From Aquilaria yunnanensis (taxonomy: Eukaryota; Streptophyta; Magnoliopsida; Malvales; Thymelaeaceae), in NCBI GenBank assembly GCA_039654915.1, contig CM077597.1, forward strand, positions 31,842,001 to 31,906,000: 64,000 nt of DNA. Direction: 5' to 3'. Position numbers and translations under genes: made by a program. Shown piece after piece: positions 1-11,273 of the stretch. Every line of letters starts with the position of its first letter. Position 1 is the first letter of the stretch. Under the pieces are notes generated by a model. The model was not told the origin of the DNA. It saw only the letters and a list, made by a program, of their open reading frames with translations, and searched no databases.

Positions 1-667
1 TTGTCACATTTTACTTGGGAGGCCATGGCAATTTGATAGGAAGGTCACACATGATGATCAGAAGAACCTGTACCCTTTCATCCATGAAGGAAAGCCAATC
101 AAGCTTGTTCCACTTTTCCCACAACAAGTCTTGGAGGATCAAAGAAAGCTTAAAAGTAAGGTTGAGAGAAAAAAAAAAAGAAAGGGAAGGTTAAGGGCAA
201 GAGTGAAGAGGGGAAACACGAGAGAACAATCGGGAGGTCAAGTGAGAAGAGTGAACTTGAGGGGAAGAAGAGTTTAGAGTTCCCGAGAGAAAAGAATGAG
301 GGGAAGTTGAGTAGAAAGAAAGAGTACCATATTACAAAAATGAGTGATGTCAGGAAAGCCATTCAAGCACAACGACCAATGCTTGTTTTACTTTACAAAT
401 AGTCTCTACTTGTTATTAATGATCTAACACATCTTCCTAGTCTTGTTTTGTCTTTGTTGAAGGACTTTGGAGATGTGTTCCCTAAGGATCCAAGAGGGTT
501 GCCACCCATAAGAGGCATTGAGCATCAAATTAACTTAGTCCCTAGTGCACCTATTCCAAATAGGCCAGCTTATAGGACTAATCCGAAGGAGACTAAGGAG
601 ATTAAAAGGCAAGTGGAGGAATTGTTGGCTAAAGGCTTTGTGAGGGAAAGCATGAGCCCTTGTGTTG
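1..667 (+). pseudogene. Element A: Ty3/gypsy protease end and RT N-terminus (5' part)
   Basis: Left part of a plus-strand Ty3/gypsy polyprotein that begins outside the window. Bases 1-110 translate to the end of a retropepsin domain and its linker (LLGRPWQFDRKVTHDDQKN), a hallmark of plant gypsy pol. A lysine/arginine-rich linker with frameshifts follows to about 440. From 448 the RT N-terminus reads well: LLKDFGDVFPKDPRGLPPIRG, then RQVEELLAKGFVRESMSPC, the usual entry into the RT fingers. The frame stops making sense at about 667, where element G begins. The role would be reverse transcription of the element RNA in the virus-like particle, but this copy is dead. Family assignment to Ty3/gypsy is firm; the exact clade is not. 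No chromodomain is seen at the far end. Confidence 0.85.
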
Positions 668-669
668 TG

Positions 670-1465
670 TGTAACCACCTCACAAAAATGGGAGAATTAC
701 AAGTGTGGCATAATGGCTAAAAGCCATTATATTGTGTAATTCTCTTCATAGTGATTGAAGTGTGAGAGGTAAAAGGTATAATGAACATCTCCTTAAAAGT
801 GTTCCATGTTGGTAACTTGGCCTCCAAAAAAAGCCTTAAGGATTGCTTGTTTGTCAAGCAACCTATGGACTTTTATGTAAGATTTTGGAAATTCAGGTAC
901 TTAATTGCAAACTCTCAAGAAAGAGCTTTGGAGAGTGATGGAAAGGATATGAATGGTATGAAAGTGCTATTGGAGGACCAAAATTCTCATGGAAGACAAG
1001 TTTGGACAAAGGAAACACTAAAGGCATTAAGGACCTAAATGTCTTAATGTAAACCTTAGGTGTTCAAGCTTTTAACTTAAGTAAAATGGAGCAATTTGGA
1101 GTTTTCCCACCTAGGGAGGGGTGGCTATGGCTTGTAAACGGGTAAAAAATGTTGGGCACATGGGTACCAATGAGTTTAAGACAAAGAAACCATGCTTATG
1201 GGCAAAGAAAATTACATAAAGCATGATTAAGGCTAATAAGGGTGTCTTGTGCCCTAAAGCTAATTTAAGAAGCCTAACCTGAATTTTCTTCTCCCATATT
1301 CGACCCACACAGGAATCAACCTCCTCCATAATTCTTCCATAGCTCCTCCATAGCTACCATACCTCCAAGATTGAAATTGATGGCAAAGGAAGCTATTGTG
1401 AGCTATTTGTTGCTAAGACTTGTGTGCACCTAAGATCAAGCTCCAATTTCAGCATACCCATCAAG
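670..1465 (+). repeat. G-family LTR, 5' portion, inverted relative to the right LTR
   Basis: This stretch is the reverse complement of the right end of the G LTR (about 5170-5973). Shared landmarks include the ends GTAACCACCTC / GAGGTGGTAAC, the segment around a spliced-looking CTCCTTAAAAGTGTTCC, and the segment reading GATCAAGCTCCAATTTCAGC at about 1435. The lengths agree (796 versus about 803 bases). A small reading frame at 781-1038 has homologues in the other G-family LTRs, but it is broken elsewhere and is probably not a gene. Confidence 0.8.
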
Positions 1466-1718
1466 CTTCGGGGTAATCCAATTATGGTGCCAAAACTGTG
1501 CATTTAAACTCCCAGGATTGGTGTGTCCTGTTGGCCATCAGAACAACACCCCTAGTGTACATACTCAAGTGACCCTCTAGAGCACTATGTAAATACATGC
1601 ATATTGGTCTAACCATAACACACATATTTAAATTTATGCACACCATGGCAGCTAAGAAGAAAACACTAGCACAAGTCTTAGTTTTGGCTTCCACATATTA
1701 AGCATTCTTACTAGGTTC
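1466..1718 (-). repeat. G-family LTR, 3' portion (truncated)
   Basis: This matches the first ~250 bases of the right G LTR (3488-3735) and of the solo LTR at 29082 in the same plus-strand orientation, for example around ATTATGGTGCCAAAACTGTG. The first dozen terminal bases are missing. It is what remains of the downstream LTR of the minus-strand gag-pro element. The join to the protease coding part falls at about 1715-1722. Confidence 0.75.
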
Positions 1719-1900
1719 AAAAATTCCAGCCACTATAGACACAGATGCGCCAGTATCAAACAGAACACTAACAGGCATACCATTAAGGTAAATGTTACCT
1801 CTTAGTGCTCCTCCCTGCTCTAATGTCTCTGGCCTCTCCACTTGGAAGACTCTGCTAGCTCTCTACACTGGAGGCCAAGGCACTAGAGGAACTGGCCTCT
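1719..1900 (-). pseudogene. G protease fragment (retropepsin active site)
   Basis: In the same minus-strand frame as the upstream gag, this reads GNIYLNGMPVSVLFDTGASV and then SIVAG. It is the catalytic loop (DTGA) and first strand pair of a retroviral-type aspartic protease, which would cut the Gag-Pol polyprotein. Two in-frame stops separate it from the gag part, and the domain is cut off about 15 residues after the active site by LTR sequence, so it cannot be functional. Confidence 0.85.
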
Positions 1901-3300
1901 ACTGTCTTTCCCTAGGTGTTCCCCCTCTAGGTCCTGTCCCAATAGGCCTTACTGGACCTTGGTCTTCTAGCCTCCTTTGAGCCTGTGGGCAATCTTTGAT
2001 CCAACTATACATGGATCCACATCTTAGACATGCTTGGGTGTCAAAATAGCAAGGTTTCTTTCCACAAAAATTCTTGCATTTAGGGCACCTTAGGCTAGGG
2101 AACTTCCCCTTAACCTTGCCCTCACCACCAAGATGAGAATTCTTGGCAATTCCTTTGCCATGTGGTGGCTTCTTCTGCTTGCCTCCTGCTTGACTACTTT
2201 CCCCAGGTCCACTAGGAAAGTACTTAGTCTCACACTCCTCTTGCTCTACTAATAGATCTTTCTGCACTACTTCATAGTACGTAACTACTCTAAAAGATCT
2301 AACAGCCTTTCTAATGTCTGACTTTAAGCCTCTGACAAATCTTTTGGCCTTCAACTCCTCCATTCCACGATACTGAGGAGCATACCTCACCAACTGATTG
2401 AATTTGTGCTCATACTCTAGGGCACTGAGGTTGTCCTACCATAGAGAATCAAATTCAGCTTGCTTCATATCCTTGATGTCATGACTGATGTACTGTTCCT
2501 GGAACAGCTGTGTGAACTCTTACTAGCTCATCTCAATATCTCTTCCTGGCCTTTTTCCCTGTTGGAAAGCATACATGTCTCTGGTGTTTCTCCACCACAT
2601 CTTTACACTGCCTACCAAGTTGTAAGTAGCCAGTAACACCTTCTTGGTGGAGCTGAGTGGCATCTTCTCAAACATCTTTTCTATGAAGATTAACCACTCC
2701 TCAGCTCTCTCTGGCCCAGCTCTTCTACTAAACTGTGGAGGTTATAGGCCTTGGAACCTCTCCAATAGTCTGACTTCATCTAGGCCTTCCAGATCTTCTG
2801 ATTTGTGTCTCCTGGATCTGTGAGGGCCCTCTGTATGGTGATGCTCACTATGATCTCTCTGCCTTCTCCTGGATCTTCTCTCATGGCCTTCCTCAATCTC
2901 ATTCCTAGTGGAGGAATGGTCGTAGACTAAGGGATTGGTTCTAGATACCTGACCAATCTCAAATCTTACTCTTCTGCCTCTCGAATTTCTCTTATCCTCA
3001 TTTTCCACCTCAATGGTCTCATCATTTGTGTATTCTAAGCTTCCAGAAGGAACATATTTAGATGTGTTCCTAGTATCCTCTTCTAGTTGCTACTGTGCAT
3101 CCTAAACTGGTTTTGGTTGAGCTAATTGGACTCCTTGCTGTTGTGCTTGAATAAGCCTTACTAAGTTTTCATTGATTAGAGCTAAGTTCCTCTGAAGCTC
3201 TAACCAAACCTAAGGCACTTCGGGGTTTGGTACCCCCTGTTGACCTTGATTCCCTCTATTCTGTCCATTTCTTTGTTGCCTAGAGTCATTAAGAGGCCTT
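1899..3300 (-). pseudogene. G gag: capsid domain and zinc knuckle
   Basis: Retrotransposon Gag, read leftward. An arginine-rich N-terminal part (2742-3008, many RRR/RSRR stretches) leads into the capsid-type domain at about 2740-2520 (AEEWLIFIEKMFEKMPLSST, then MWWRNTRDM). This continues past stops to 2393-1899, which holds MEELKAKRFVRGLKSDIRKA and a cysteine-rich tail (CPKCKNFCGKKPC, then CLRCGSMYSWIKDC). The second knuckle keeps its three cysteines, but the histidine position is serine, so it is probably not a working CCHC. At least three stops or frameshifts interrupt the gene. Gag would package the RNA into virus-like particles. Confidence 0.85.
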
Positions 3301-3470
3301 CGGGGTGGTTCCCCTCTCCTTGTTTATTTTCAGCATTGATGATTCATCATAGAGCATATATAAAAATCATAGGTATTTTAATGGTACTTGACACTAGCAG
3401 CTGACCAAACTGAGTTCATGTATGTAGGTACATGCAATGCAACTATATGCTACATACATGTATAAACCAT
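3301..3470 (-). other. G leader between gag and primer-binding site
   Basis: Noncoding 5' leader of element G between the primer-binding site and the start of gag. No independent feature is visible. Confidence 0.5.
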
Positions 3471-3482
3471 GCTCTGATACCA
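3471..3482 (-). promoter_or_regulatory. G primer-binding site (initiator tRNA-Met type)
   Basis: On the minus strand this reads TGGTATCAGAGC, the standard plant primer site complementary to the 3' end of initiator tRNA-Met. It lies five bases inside the LTR edge. It fixes the element's orientation (minus) and identifies 3488-5973 as the 5' LTR. Confidence 0.9.
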
Positions 3483-3487
3483 ACTTC

Positions 3488-5973
3488 TGTTACCCACTCC
3501 AGGGTACTCCAATTATGGTGCCAAAATTGTGCATTTAGACTCCCAGGATTGGTAATGTTCTGTAGGCCATCAGAACACTATCCTTAATGTGCATACCCAA
3601 GTCGCCCTCTTGGGCACTATGTAAATACATGCATATTAGTCCAACCATCACACACATATTCACATTTCATGCACACCATGGAAGCAAGGAAGGAAAACAC
3701 TAGCACAAGTCTTAATCTTGGCTACCACACATGAGGCAATCTTGTTAAGTTCTAGTGACCAGCCACTGCACCTATAACTTCCACTAATAAACTGTATCAT
3801 TCTAGTCATTTATCCCATATTTTATTTGCTCCATTACCAAGTAGAGACTTAGAGCAAACCAAGGAATTTTTTTTACATCAATAGCCCACCTATGGACCAA
3901 GTTATGGATTTCTTAAGTTGGTTACAAAATTCTGACCAAATGAACAGTAACTTAGCCAATTTTACAATGTCATAACTTTGGCTAAAAGGCTCTAAATCTA
4001 GAAATTCTAAAGCCTAGTTAAACCTCTAGATGTCCTCTAGGTGTATCCAAAATTTCATACCCAGATTCATTCTACACAGGGCGATATTCAACCTTAGGTA
4101 CAGGGTTGAAATTCTGGCAACTCTTGGACCATTTTGCCCATACAATTTTTCCAAACCATTCAAACACTTCATTCACAAAGATAAAGCCCTCCAAGGCTAT
4201 CCCATACATGTCCAATACACATATTAATTATATTCTCTTGCATCTAGCAACTTTATGTAGCCAAAACAGAATTTACAAGTAAGCAGCCTATCATTCACAC
4301 TTAGGCAACTTTGCACCACATCACTTACGTAGCCAAAACGTTTCTCAAATGTTCACATACTTGTCTCATTTTACATATACTACATGTACATGCATACATG
4401 CACTACAATATGGTCTTAACTCAGCTAAATACAAAACCTAAGTTAGAGGAGTGCCTGAGACACAATGGACTCCCGAATAGGATGCTGGACAGCTGCTGCA
4501 CAACACAGTAAGCACCATCACCAAAAATACCAAATGTGCTCTAAAATCACCAAAATTTCCAGATCATAAGTAGACATATGGAGGTTTAAGTACCTAAAAA
4601 TTCAGAGCAAAACTCAAACCACAAAGGTTAGTTTGAAGGTGATCTTTCTGCTGGACCTGAAATGACAGAATTGAGGGGAGTAAGTTTCATTGAGAAACTT
4701 AGAAAGGGTAGCACTTGGATTCAATAGGCAATGTAACCATCATTAAAAACTGCATCCAAAGACACTAAAACACAAGAAGCACAATGCATATATACAAGAT
4801 ATAGCAACCAAATGCAGCAGCCATTCACAACCAACAAACACATGAAATGCAGCAGCAACAATAACCATAGATTATTCCGTAAAACATGCAATAAACTTAA
4901 ATAAATCACTATGGCAGCCCTCCTCAAGCTAATGCTTGGTCTTAGGAGGATTTTAACAGTAGTTATTACTAAATTTTGGGCCCTAGAAACCCCAAATTCG
5001 CTGCCATCACTGTGCACTTCACACTAGGTCACAAAACCTTCAATAAGTGCACTCCTCTCACTAAGCTTGGTTCATCAAGCTCATGGCTCTCTTCCAAGCT
5101 TAGCCCTAGATCCATGGTTGCTTGAAAATATAGAAAAAAGCCAATGAGAGCAAGACATCCCTTACCTTGAGTGTATGCTGAAATTGGAGCTTGATCCTAG
5201 GTGCACTCAAGTCTTAGCACCACATAGCTTCCAATTGCTTCCTTTTGCCTTCAATTTCAATCAATTGCAAGTTTGAAGGTATGGTGGCTATGGAGGAAGT
5301 GTGGCTGTGTTCTTGGGCTTGAGGAGGATGAAAATGAGAGAGGGATAAGTGATTTGGCCACTTAAATGACCTTAAATGAGCTTAAGGGCACAAAACACAC
5401 TTAAACAAGCTTAACCTTGCTTTATGTCATTTTCCTTCTCACTAATTATGGTTTCTTTGTCTTACACTCATTGGTACACATGTGCCCAATATTTTTGACT
5501 AATTATCAACTCTTGTCTGCCTCCCCCGTGGTGGGATAACCCCACAATTCCACCCTTAGACTTAAGTCAAAAGCTTGAACACCTTAAGGTTTACACTAGG
5601 ACATATAGGTCTTTATTGCCTTTAGTGTTTCCTTTGTCCAAACTTGTCTTCCATGAGCAATTTGGTCCTCCAATAGCATTTTCATACCATTCATATCCTT
5701 CCCATAACTCTCCAAGTCTCTTTCTTGAGAGTTTTGCAATTGAGTACCCAAATTTCTAAAACTTTACAAAAAAGCCCATAGGTTGCTTGACAAACAAGCA
5801 ATCCTTAAGGCTTTTCTTGGGGGCCAAGTTACCAACTGGGAACACTTTTAAGGAGGTGTTGATTATGCCTTTTACCCCCCACACTTCAATCACTATGGTG
5901 AGAATTACACAATATAATGGTTTTTAGCCATTATGACACACTTGTAATTCTCCCATTTTGCGAGGTGGTAACA
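3488..5973 (-). repeat. G 5' LTR, full length (2486 bp)
   Basis: Starts TGTTACCCACTCC and ends GAGGTGGTAACA on the plus strand, so it has the TG...CA ends and near-perfect short inverted termini (TGTTACC/GGTAACA). It has the same length, 2486 bp, as the solo LTR at 29082-31567 and aligns with it throughout. Its transcription sense is leftward, as shown by the primer site at its left edge. No protein gene is present; open frames inside are broken and not conserved. Confidence 0.9.
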
Positions 5974-6280
5974 GGTTAACTAATGCTCCTAGTACTTTCA
6001 TGAGACTTATGAATCATTTCTTGCGTGACTTCATAGGTAGGTTTATTGTTGTTTACTTTGATAATATCTTAGTATATAGCAACAACCTAGAAGAGCATGT
6101 TGGACACATCACAAAAGTTCTAAGTACTTTAATAGAGCAAAAGTTGTATGCTAATTTGAAGAAATGGTCTTTTTGTGTTGACAAAGTTGTTTTCCTTGGT
6201 TTTCTTGTGAGTTCACAAGGATTTGAGGTGGATCAAGAGAAGGTAAAGGCCATACAAGAATGACTGACCCCAACTTCCAT
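5974..6280 (+). pseudogene. Element A: RT C-terminal half
   Basis: Continuation of A's reverse transcriptase to the right of element G. It reads [20 protein letters not shown], then [11 protein letters not shown], which is the RT catalytic box (normally YxDD) with the second aspartate replaced by asparagine. Thumb sequence ending in [11 protein letters not shown] follows. Between this and the left part (ending at 667), the region carrying the first catalytic aspartate is missing altogether. Confidence 0.9.
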
Positions 6281-6850
6281 CACTGAGGTAAGATCATTCC
6301 ATGGGTTGGCTAGCTTCTATAGGAGGTTTGTAAGAAATTTTTTTTCCATTGTTGCACATTTAGCTGAAGTTATCAACAAAAATGTAGGATTTAAGAGGAG
6401 GAAAGCTCAAGATGAGGCTTTCAAGTTGTTAAAGAAAAGATTATGTAATGCACCACTTCTTTGCCTAACTTTACTAATACTTTTGCGGTTGAATGTGATG
6501 CTTCAAGTATAGGCATTGGAGCTATGTTGGTGCAAGGAGGCCGCCCCATTGTATACTTGAGTGAGAAGCTAAATGGTGCTACCTTGAACTATCCCACTTA
6601 TGACAAAGAGCTTTATGCTTTGGTAAGGGCTTTGGAGACTTGGCAACACTACCTATGGCCAAGAGAGTTTGTTATTCACATTGACCATCAAGCCCTTAAG
6701 TTTATTAATGGGCAAGGTAAGTTGAATAAGAGGCATGCTAAGTGGGTAGAATTCATTGAGTCTTTCCCTTATGTTATCAAATACAAGCAAGGTAAGGATA
6801 ATATAGTGGCAGATGCACTTTCTAGGAGGTATGCTTTGCTTTCTACTTTA
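6281..6850 (+). pseudogene. Element A: connection and RNase H domain
   Basis: The connection segment (GLASFYRRFVRNF) is followed by a frameshift near 6465. A readable RNase H follows: [49 protein letters not shown] and ADALSRR. The four acidic positions expected for the RNase H catalytic site (D, E, D, D) are all visible. It would degrade the RNA strand during reverse transcription. Confidence 0.88.
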
Positions 6851-6989
6851 GATGTTAAGGTGTTGGGTTTTGAGCACTTGAAGGAATTATATGCTTCTAA
6901 TCATGCTTTGGTGAGATTTATACTAAGTGTTCTAAGTTTGCTTTTGAGAATTTCTATCAAGTCAATAGGCTTCTTTTCAAAGAAAATAG

Positions 6990-8201
6990 GTTGTGTATTC
7001 CTACGACATCCTTGAGGAAACTACACACAAAGGAAGCTCATTGTGGAGGACTTATGGAACACTTTGGACATGCCAAAACCTTGCATACTTTGAAGGAGCA
7101 CTATTATTGGCCGAGCTTGGTAAAGGTTGTAAGGAAGGTTTGAGATCAATGCATAGCATGTAGGAAGGCTAAGTCCACTCACATTTCACAAGGTTTATAT
7201 ACACCACTTCCTACACGTACTCATCCATGGGTTGACATTTCAATGGATTTCATTGTTGGATTGCCTGGAACTAAAGGAAATCGAGATGCAATCTTTGTTG
7301 TAGTTGATTGGTTTTCTAAAATGGCTCACTTTATTCCATGTAACAAGACAAATGATGCTTCAGGGAAATTGTTAGACTTCATGGAGTTCCAAAAACCATT
7401 GTGTCTAATAGGGACTCTAAGTTCTCAAGCCACTTTTGGAGGACTTTGTGGGGAAAGCTTGACACTATGCTTTTGTTTTCTACTTCTTACAACCCATAAA
7501 CTAATGGGCAAACTGAGTTAACAAATAGGACCTTTGGCTCTATGCTTAGAGCTATCATTGATAAGAACTTGAAATCTTGGGAGGATTGTTTTCCTCATGC
7601 AGAGTTTGCTTACAATAGATCTATGCATTCTACTATTGGATGTTCACCTTTTGAGGTTGTGTATGGTTTTAACCCTTTAACTCCATTGGATCTTCCACCA
7701 TTCTCTACTCATGAGGTATCTTGTTTGGATGGCAGGAAAAAGGTTGAGAGCATCAAAAGGTTGCATGAGAAAGTTGAGCTAAAAACAGAGCTTAAGAATC
7801 AACAAGTTGTTTTAAAAGCCAACCAAGGCCGAAAGATAGCTATCTTGGAGCCAGAGATTTGGTTTGGTTGCTCATGAGGAAGGAGAGAATTCTAGTTGCA
7901 AGAAGCACTAAGCTTCATCCAAGAGGGGATGGTCCATTCCAAGTAATAAACATGATCAATGACAATGAATACATGCTAGACTTACATGTTAGACTTGCCA
8001 AGTTAATACAATGTAAGTGCCACTTTCAATGTTTCTGATTTGTCTTTGTTTTAACATGTAGATTCATGGATGAATCCTTCTAAGGAAGAGGGAGTTGATA
8101 TGATCATGAAAGGAATAATCAAAGATGGCAAGGACCCGTTCAACATAATTAGTGGACTAATGACAAGGAGAAAGACTAAGGAGTTCACTAGTGCACTTTA
8201 A
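6990..8201 (+). pseudogene. Element A: integrase and pol C-terminus
   Basis: The integrase zinc-binding module reads HTKEAHCGGLMEHFGH, then CIACRKAKS with one stop between (HHCC pattern). The core has [12 protein letters not shown] (first D), a frame-shifted segment about 7380-7440 encoding the second D region, and [18 protein letters not shown] (glutamate). The tail runs through FEVVYGFNPLTPLDL to about 7877. A degenerate end then reads DPFNIISGLMTRRKTKEF, the usual C-terminal motif of chromodomain-less plant gypsy pol. At least three frameshifts or stops are present. It would insert element cDNA into host DNA; this copy is inactive. Confidence 0.87.
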
Positions 8202-8966
8202 GCCTTTGTCTCAAGCTATTTCATGGAAAATGGACTTAGATTTTCACAAGGAGCTACTGGAACATTCAAGGAATCATATGGAGATGATGGCCAACCTTGC
8301 TACTGAATTCTAGAGTGCCTAGATAAGCCACAAGACAAGGAACCCCAAGGGCACCCCTGCAGTGAACCTTTGGAGCCCCCTTAAGATGTCTCACGAGCCA
8401 TTTCATTCCACAAGCTGAATATTTGAAGCCCTAAAGTTTCAAGACCACTTTCAAAAATCTAAGATAAGGTCTCAAGCCAATGGAACTCAATTATTCAATC
8501 TTGAATTTGAAGACACAAGCAAGGACCCTAAGGAGCCCTTAAATGCACTCGAGAAGACTATTTTAGGGTTTTAGGGCCAATCTTGTGTTGTAATGTATTT
8601 TATTTTATTTTCCTATTTATTTACATTATTTATGATGCTATTACGGCCATGTAAGTGATTCAAGTTGCATAGGATAAGAGGAATTCTTTACACACATTAA
8701 ACATGTGCAAATTAGGTGTTTGAGTCCTAGTTTGACTAAGTTTTGTTAACTACTTTGAACTTATGGTTTGGCTGCACATTTTGGCATTTTTTTTTACCCT
8801 AGTTTTGGCCTATAAATAGGCACATGTTCTGGGTGAAAAAAAAAGACTTTAGCCAAAATAATATTGCTCTCTTCAAAGAAATTCTCTTTGGTTCTTTGAA
8901 GACTACCTTGGTGCACAAGTTGCTTATGTTCTTGGTTTTCTTATACTTCTTGTTTCTAATCATGAG
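8202..8966 (+). repeat. Element A: probable 3' LTR region with TATA box
   Basis: Noncoding sequence after the pol stop. A TATA box (TATAAATA) lies at 8811-8818, and AT-rich promoter-like DNA sits upstream. Position and content fit A's 3' LTR, but exact ends cannot be set because the 5' LTR lies outside the window and no matching copy is present. Confidence 0.5.
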
Positions 8967-9332
8967 TTGATTAGGGGTGGGGATTTAAAATATAGTCTCT
9001 TTGATGTCTTGTGGAGCTTGGAAAACATCTTGGGCATGTTTCATTGTCTTTATACTATTGGGGTTCACATCAACCATGGAGTAAGCCAAAGTACCTACCT
9101 TAATATTGCAACACTAGACCACCAGGATCTATTTCCAAACTCATGGCATTCAAAATTACACCTACCCTTGTTTCCAATATTGCAACCTGCAACCGAAGCT
9201 AGATGGTGCACACAAAATACACAACTATTGGCTAGCGCTAACTGTCCTAGCACAAGGATAACATCCTGATCTTAGCTTTCCTGAGCCATTAATGACTCCT
9301 AATTAAGTTTAGAGCCTTACTCTAATACCACC
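8967..9332 (-). other. Element F internal leader with tRNA-Met-like primer site
   Basis: Short stretch between A's 3' LTR region and the F LTR. At 9316-9330 the minus strand reads TGGTATTAGAGTAAG, one change away from the initiator tRNA-Met primer site over its first ten bases, and two bases inside the LTR edge at 9333. The rest is noncoding in both strands, as far as I can see, and would be the 5' leader of a minus-strand element whose body is lost. Confidence 0.5.
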
Positions 9333-11273
9333 TGTAGTGATCCTACCCCAAATGGGGTCAGAATCAAGGTTCCATAATATTTGTAATTAGCTAGTTAATT
9401 ACTTATCCTATTTTAAAATTTTTCATGCATTTAGTTATTAACCAAATATACACTATGCATGGACATGCTTCGACTTGAATTTTACTTTTAAAAAAATGAA
9501 TAAAAACATTGTTGTAGCTCTTATAAAACATAAATAAATCAAAAGCCAAAGAATAAAATACAATGAATTTATCTACAAGTAATAACCATGCACATGAATC
9601 ATTACACAAGTAATGACTATACACAATCCCAAAGGCAACTAAAATACTACTCAACCCAGAGACACTGGAGGCTAACTAGCATACAAACATATGTCAAAAA
9701 ACTACTACTGATCTTCATGCTCCACTATGCCCTTCCTTGTACCACTAGTCGTTATAAGCTACAAACAACTATAATTAGTAATGAGCAACGTAACCAGTAA
9801 AAAATAATCATTATGATTCATTAGGTGGCTTGCCTGTATGTGAAACACTAGCTCGACAACCCACCATAGTTGTTAGCTCCTTATAGATGAAATTTGTACA
9901 TCAACACTAAAAAAAGTGAGAATTTGAAGGTTCCCAGTAAGGGATTCAGGTACCTATAAAGAAAAACCTGAGGACACAAATTTTTATGACATATGAAATC
10001 TATTGCATGCCCTTTGCAGTCTAAAGGCTAACATATGTGCATATATTTGGGTCCCTTTGAAACCCCTCCTCATCCTAGTCCTCACACATACGTCACCCTG
10101 TGTCTATTAAGTTATGGCCTCTGACTTGCCCCTAGCAAGCCTTAGCTTGCTGATGTCCTAATGAGCTACGCTTTCTAAATATTCTTCTTTTTGTTGTTCC
10201 ACAGGTGTACATGGTGGATGCACCATTCATAGTCCTTAAGTTCTTTGCTAGTCTAGGAGGCTGTGGGACTAAGTCCTCACCTAACTAGGTGTACTATGCT
10301 CCCACTTCGTGCCTCGAGCTAATAGGCTTGCCTAGATCACCAAGGTTCTAAGCCTTAGCCATGTAACCTTCAAAGGCCTCGAGTCATAATTCAACTAGGC
10401 CACTTGTGCACTAACCCTTCATCCATGGTGCTCCACCATTCACCATTACTTGGTTAACCCTATTATGCTTGGATTTGCTATTAATGGACTTATTTCACAA
10501 AGTTCCAAGAACTCATCTTAGAAACTAGGGTTTCACTTCAATGCCTTAAGCCCTAAGGCCCAACTAGGCCATCGATGGTTACTAAACCTTCATTCCATGC
10601 GTACTAGTCCTTATTGTGATGCTTGTGGCCTCTCCAAGCTTGAAGTCAAACTAAATCCTCCTAGGGCCAACCTAGATTCCTGAAAACTTATCAAAATTGC
10701 CTAACTAGGTGTACTAGGCTCCCACTTGGTGCCTCGAGCTAATAGGCTCGCCTAGATCACCAAGGTTCTAAGCCTTAGCCATGTAACCTTCAAAGGCCTT
10801 GAGTCATAACTCAACTAGGCCACTTGTGCACTAACCCTTCATCCATGGTGCTCCACCATTCACCATTACTTGGTTAATCCTATTATGCTTGGATTTGCTA
10901 TTGATGGACTTATTTCACAAAGTTCCAAGAACTTATCTTAGAAACTAGGGTTTCACTTCAATACCTCAGGCCCTAAGGCCCAACTAGGCCACCGATGGTT
11001 ACTAAACCCTCATTCCATGCCTACTGGTCCTTATTATGATGCTTGTGGCCTCTCCAAGCTTTAAGTCAAACTAAATCCTCCTAGGGCCAACCTAGATTCT
11101 TGAAAACTTATCAAAATTGCCTAGCTTCAAGGAGAACTTTAGGAGTCTTGAGAAACCATCGGGTTTATTTTACCCTTAGGCACCCTAGGCACACCCTAGC
11201 TCCTCCTTAAAAGCTTTCCTTACATGAACCAAAATGTCACCCATTTTAGCTTGTGGCACTGCCTATTCTTTGG
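9333..11273 (-). repeat. Element F 5' LTR, part 1
   Basis: Minus-sense LTR whose left edge is TGTAGTGATCC beside the primer site. It resembles the solo LTR E in layout and in short shared blocks (for example, GTGAGAA...TCTCAGTAAGG and CTAGCAAGCTTAGCTT-like stretches). It is cut at 11273 by element D and resumes at 36235. It contains an internal 420-bp tandem duplication. Only short chance frames occur. Confidence 0.65.
10281..11120. repeat. 420-bp tandem duplication inside the F LTR
   Basis: Two head-to-tail units, 10281-10700 and 10701-11120, each starting CTAACTAGGTGTACTA and ending CTTATCAAAATTGC. The period stays exactly 420 bases from start to end, and I see only scattered base changes (about 4% by eye). 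Unequal crossing-over or replication slippage within the LTR would explain it. Confidence 0.92.

Larger units (their letters stand above)
670..5973 (-). mobile_element. Element G: rearranged Ty3/gypsy gag-pro element with 2.5-kb LTR
   Basis: A retroelement lying inside element A's RT. Read on the minus strand it has a full 5' LTR (5973 down to 3488), a primer-binding site, gag, then the protease active site. It breaks off near 1718, where the last ~250 bases of an LTR (1712-1466) are joined on. No RT, RNase H or integrase is present. The left edge (670-1465) is the first ~800 bases of the same LTR in the opposite orientation, giving long inverted ends. The flanks do not show matching target duplications, and host element A lacks roughly 75 RT codons at the junction. 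The structure is therefore a rearranged remnant and not a clean insertion. Confidence 0.75.

Noticed and set aside
670..5973. DNA transposon with ~800-bp terminal inverted repeats (MULE-like).
   Set aside because: The repeats are LTR arms: the right one is a full LTR with a tRNA-Met primer site, the interior is gag and retropepsin, no transposase is found, and no 8-9 bp TSD is seen.
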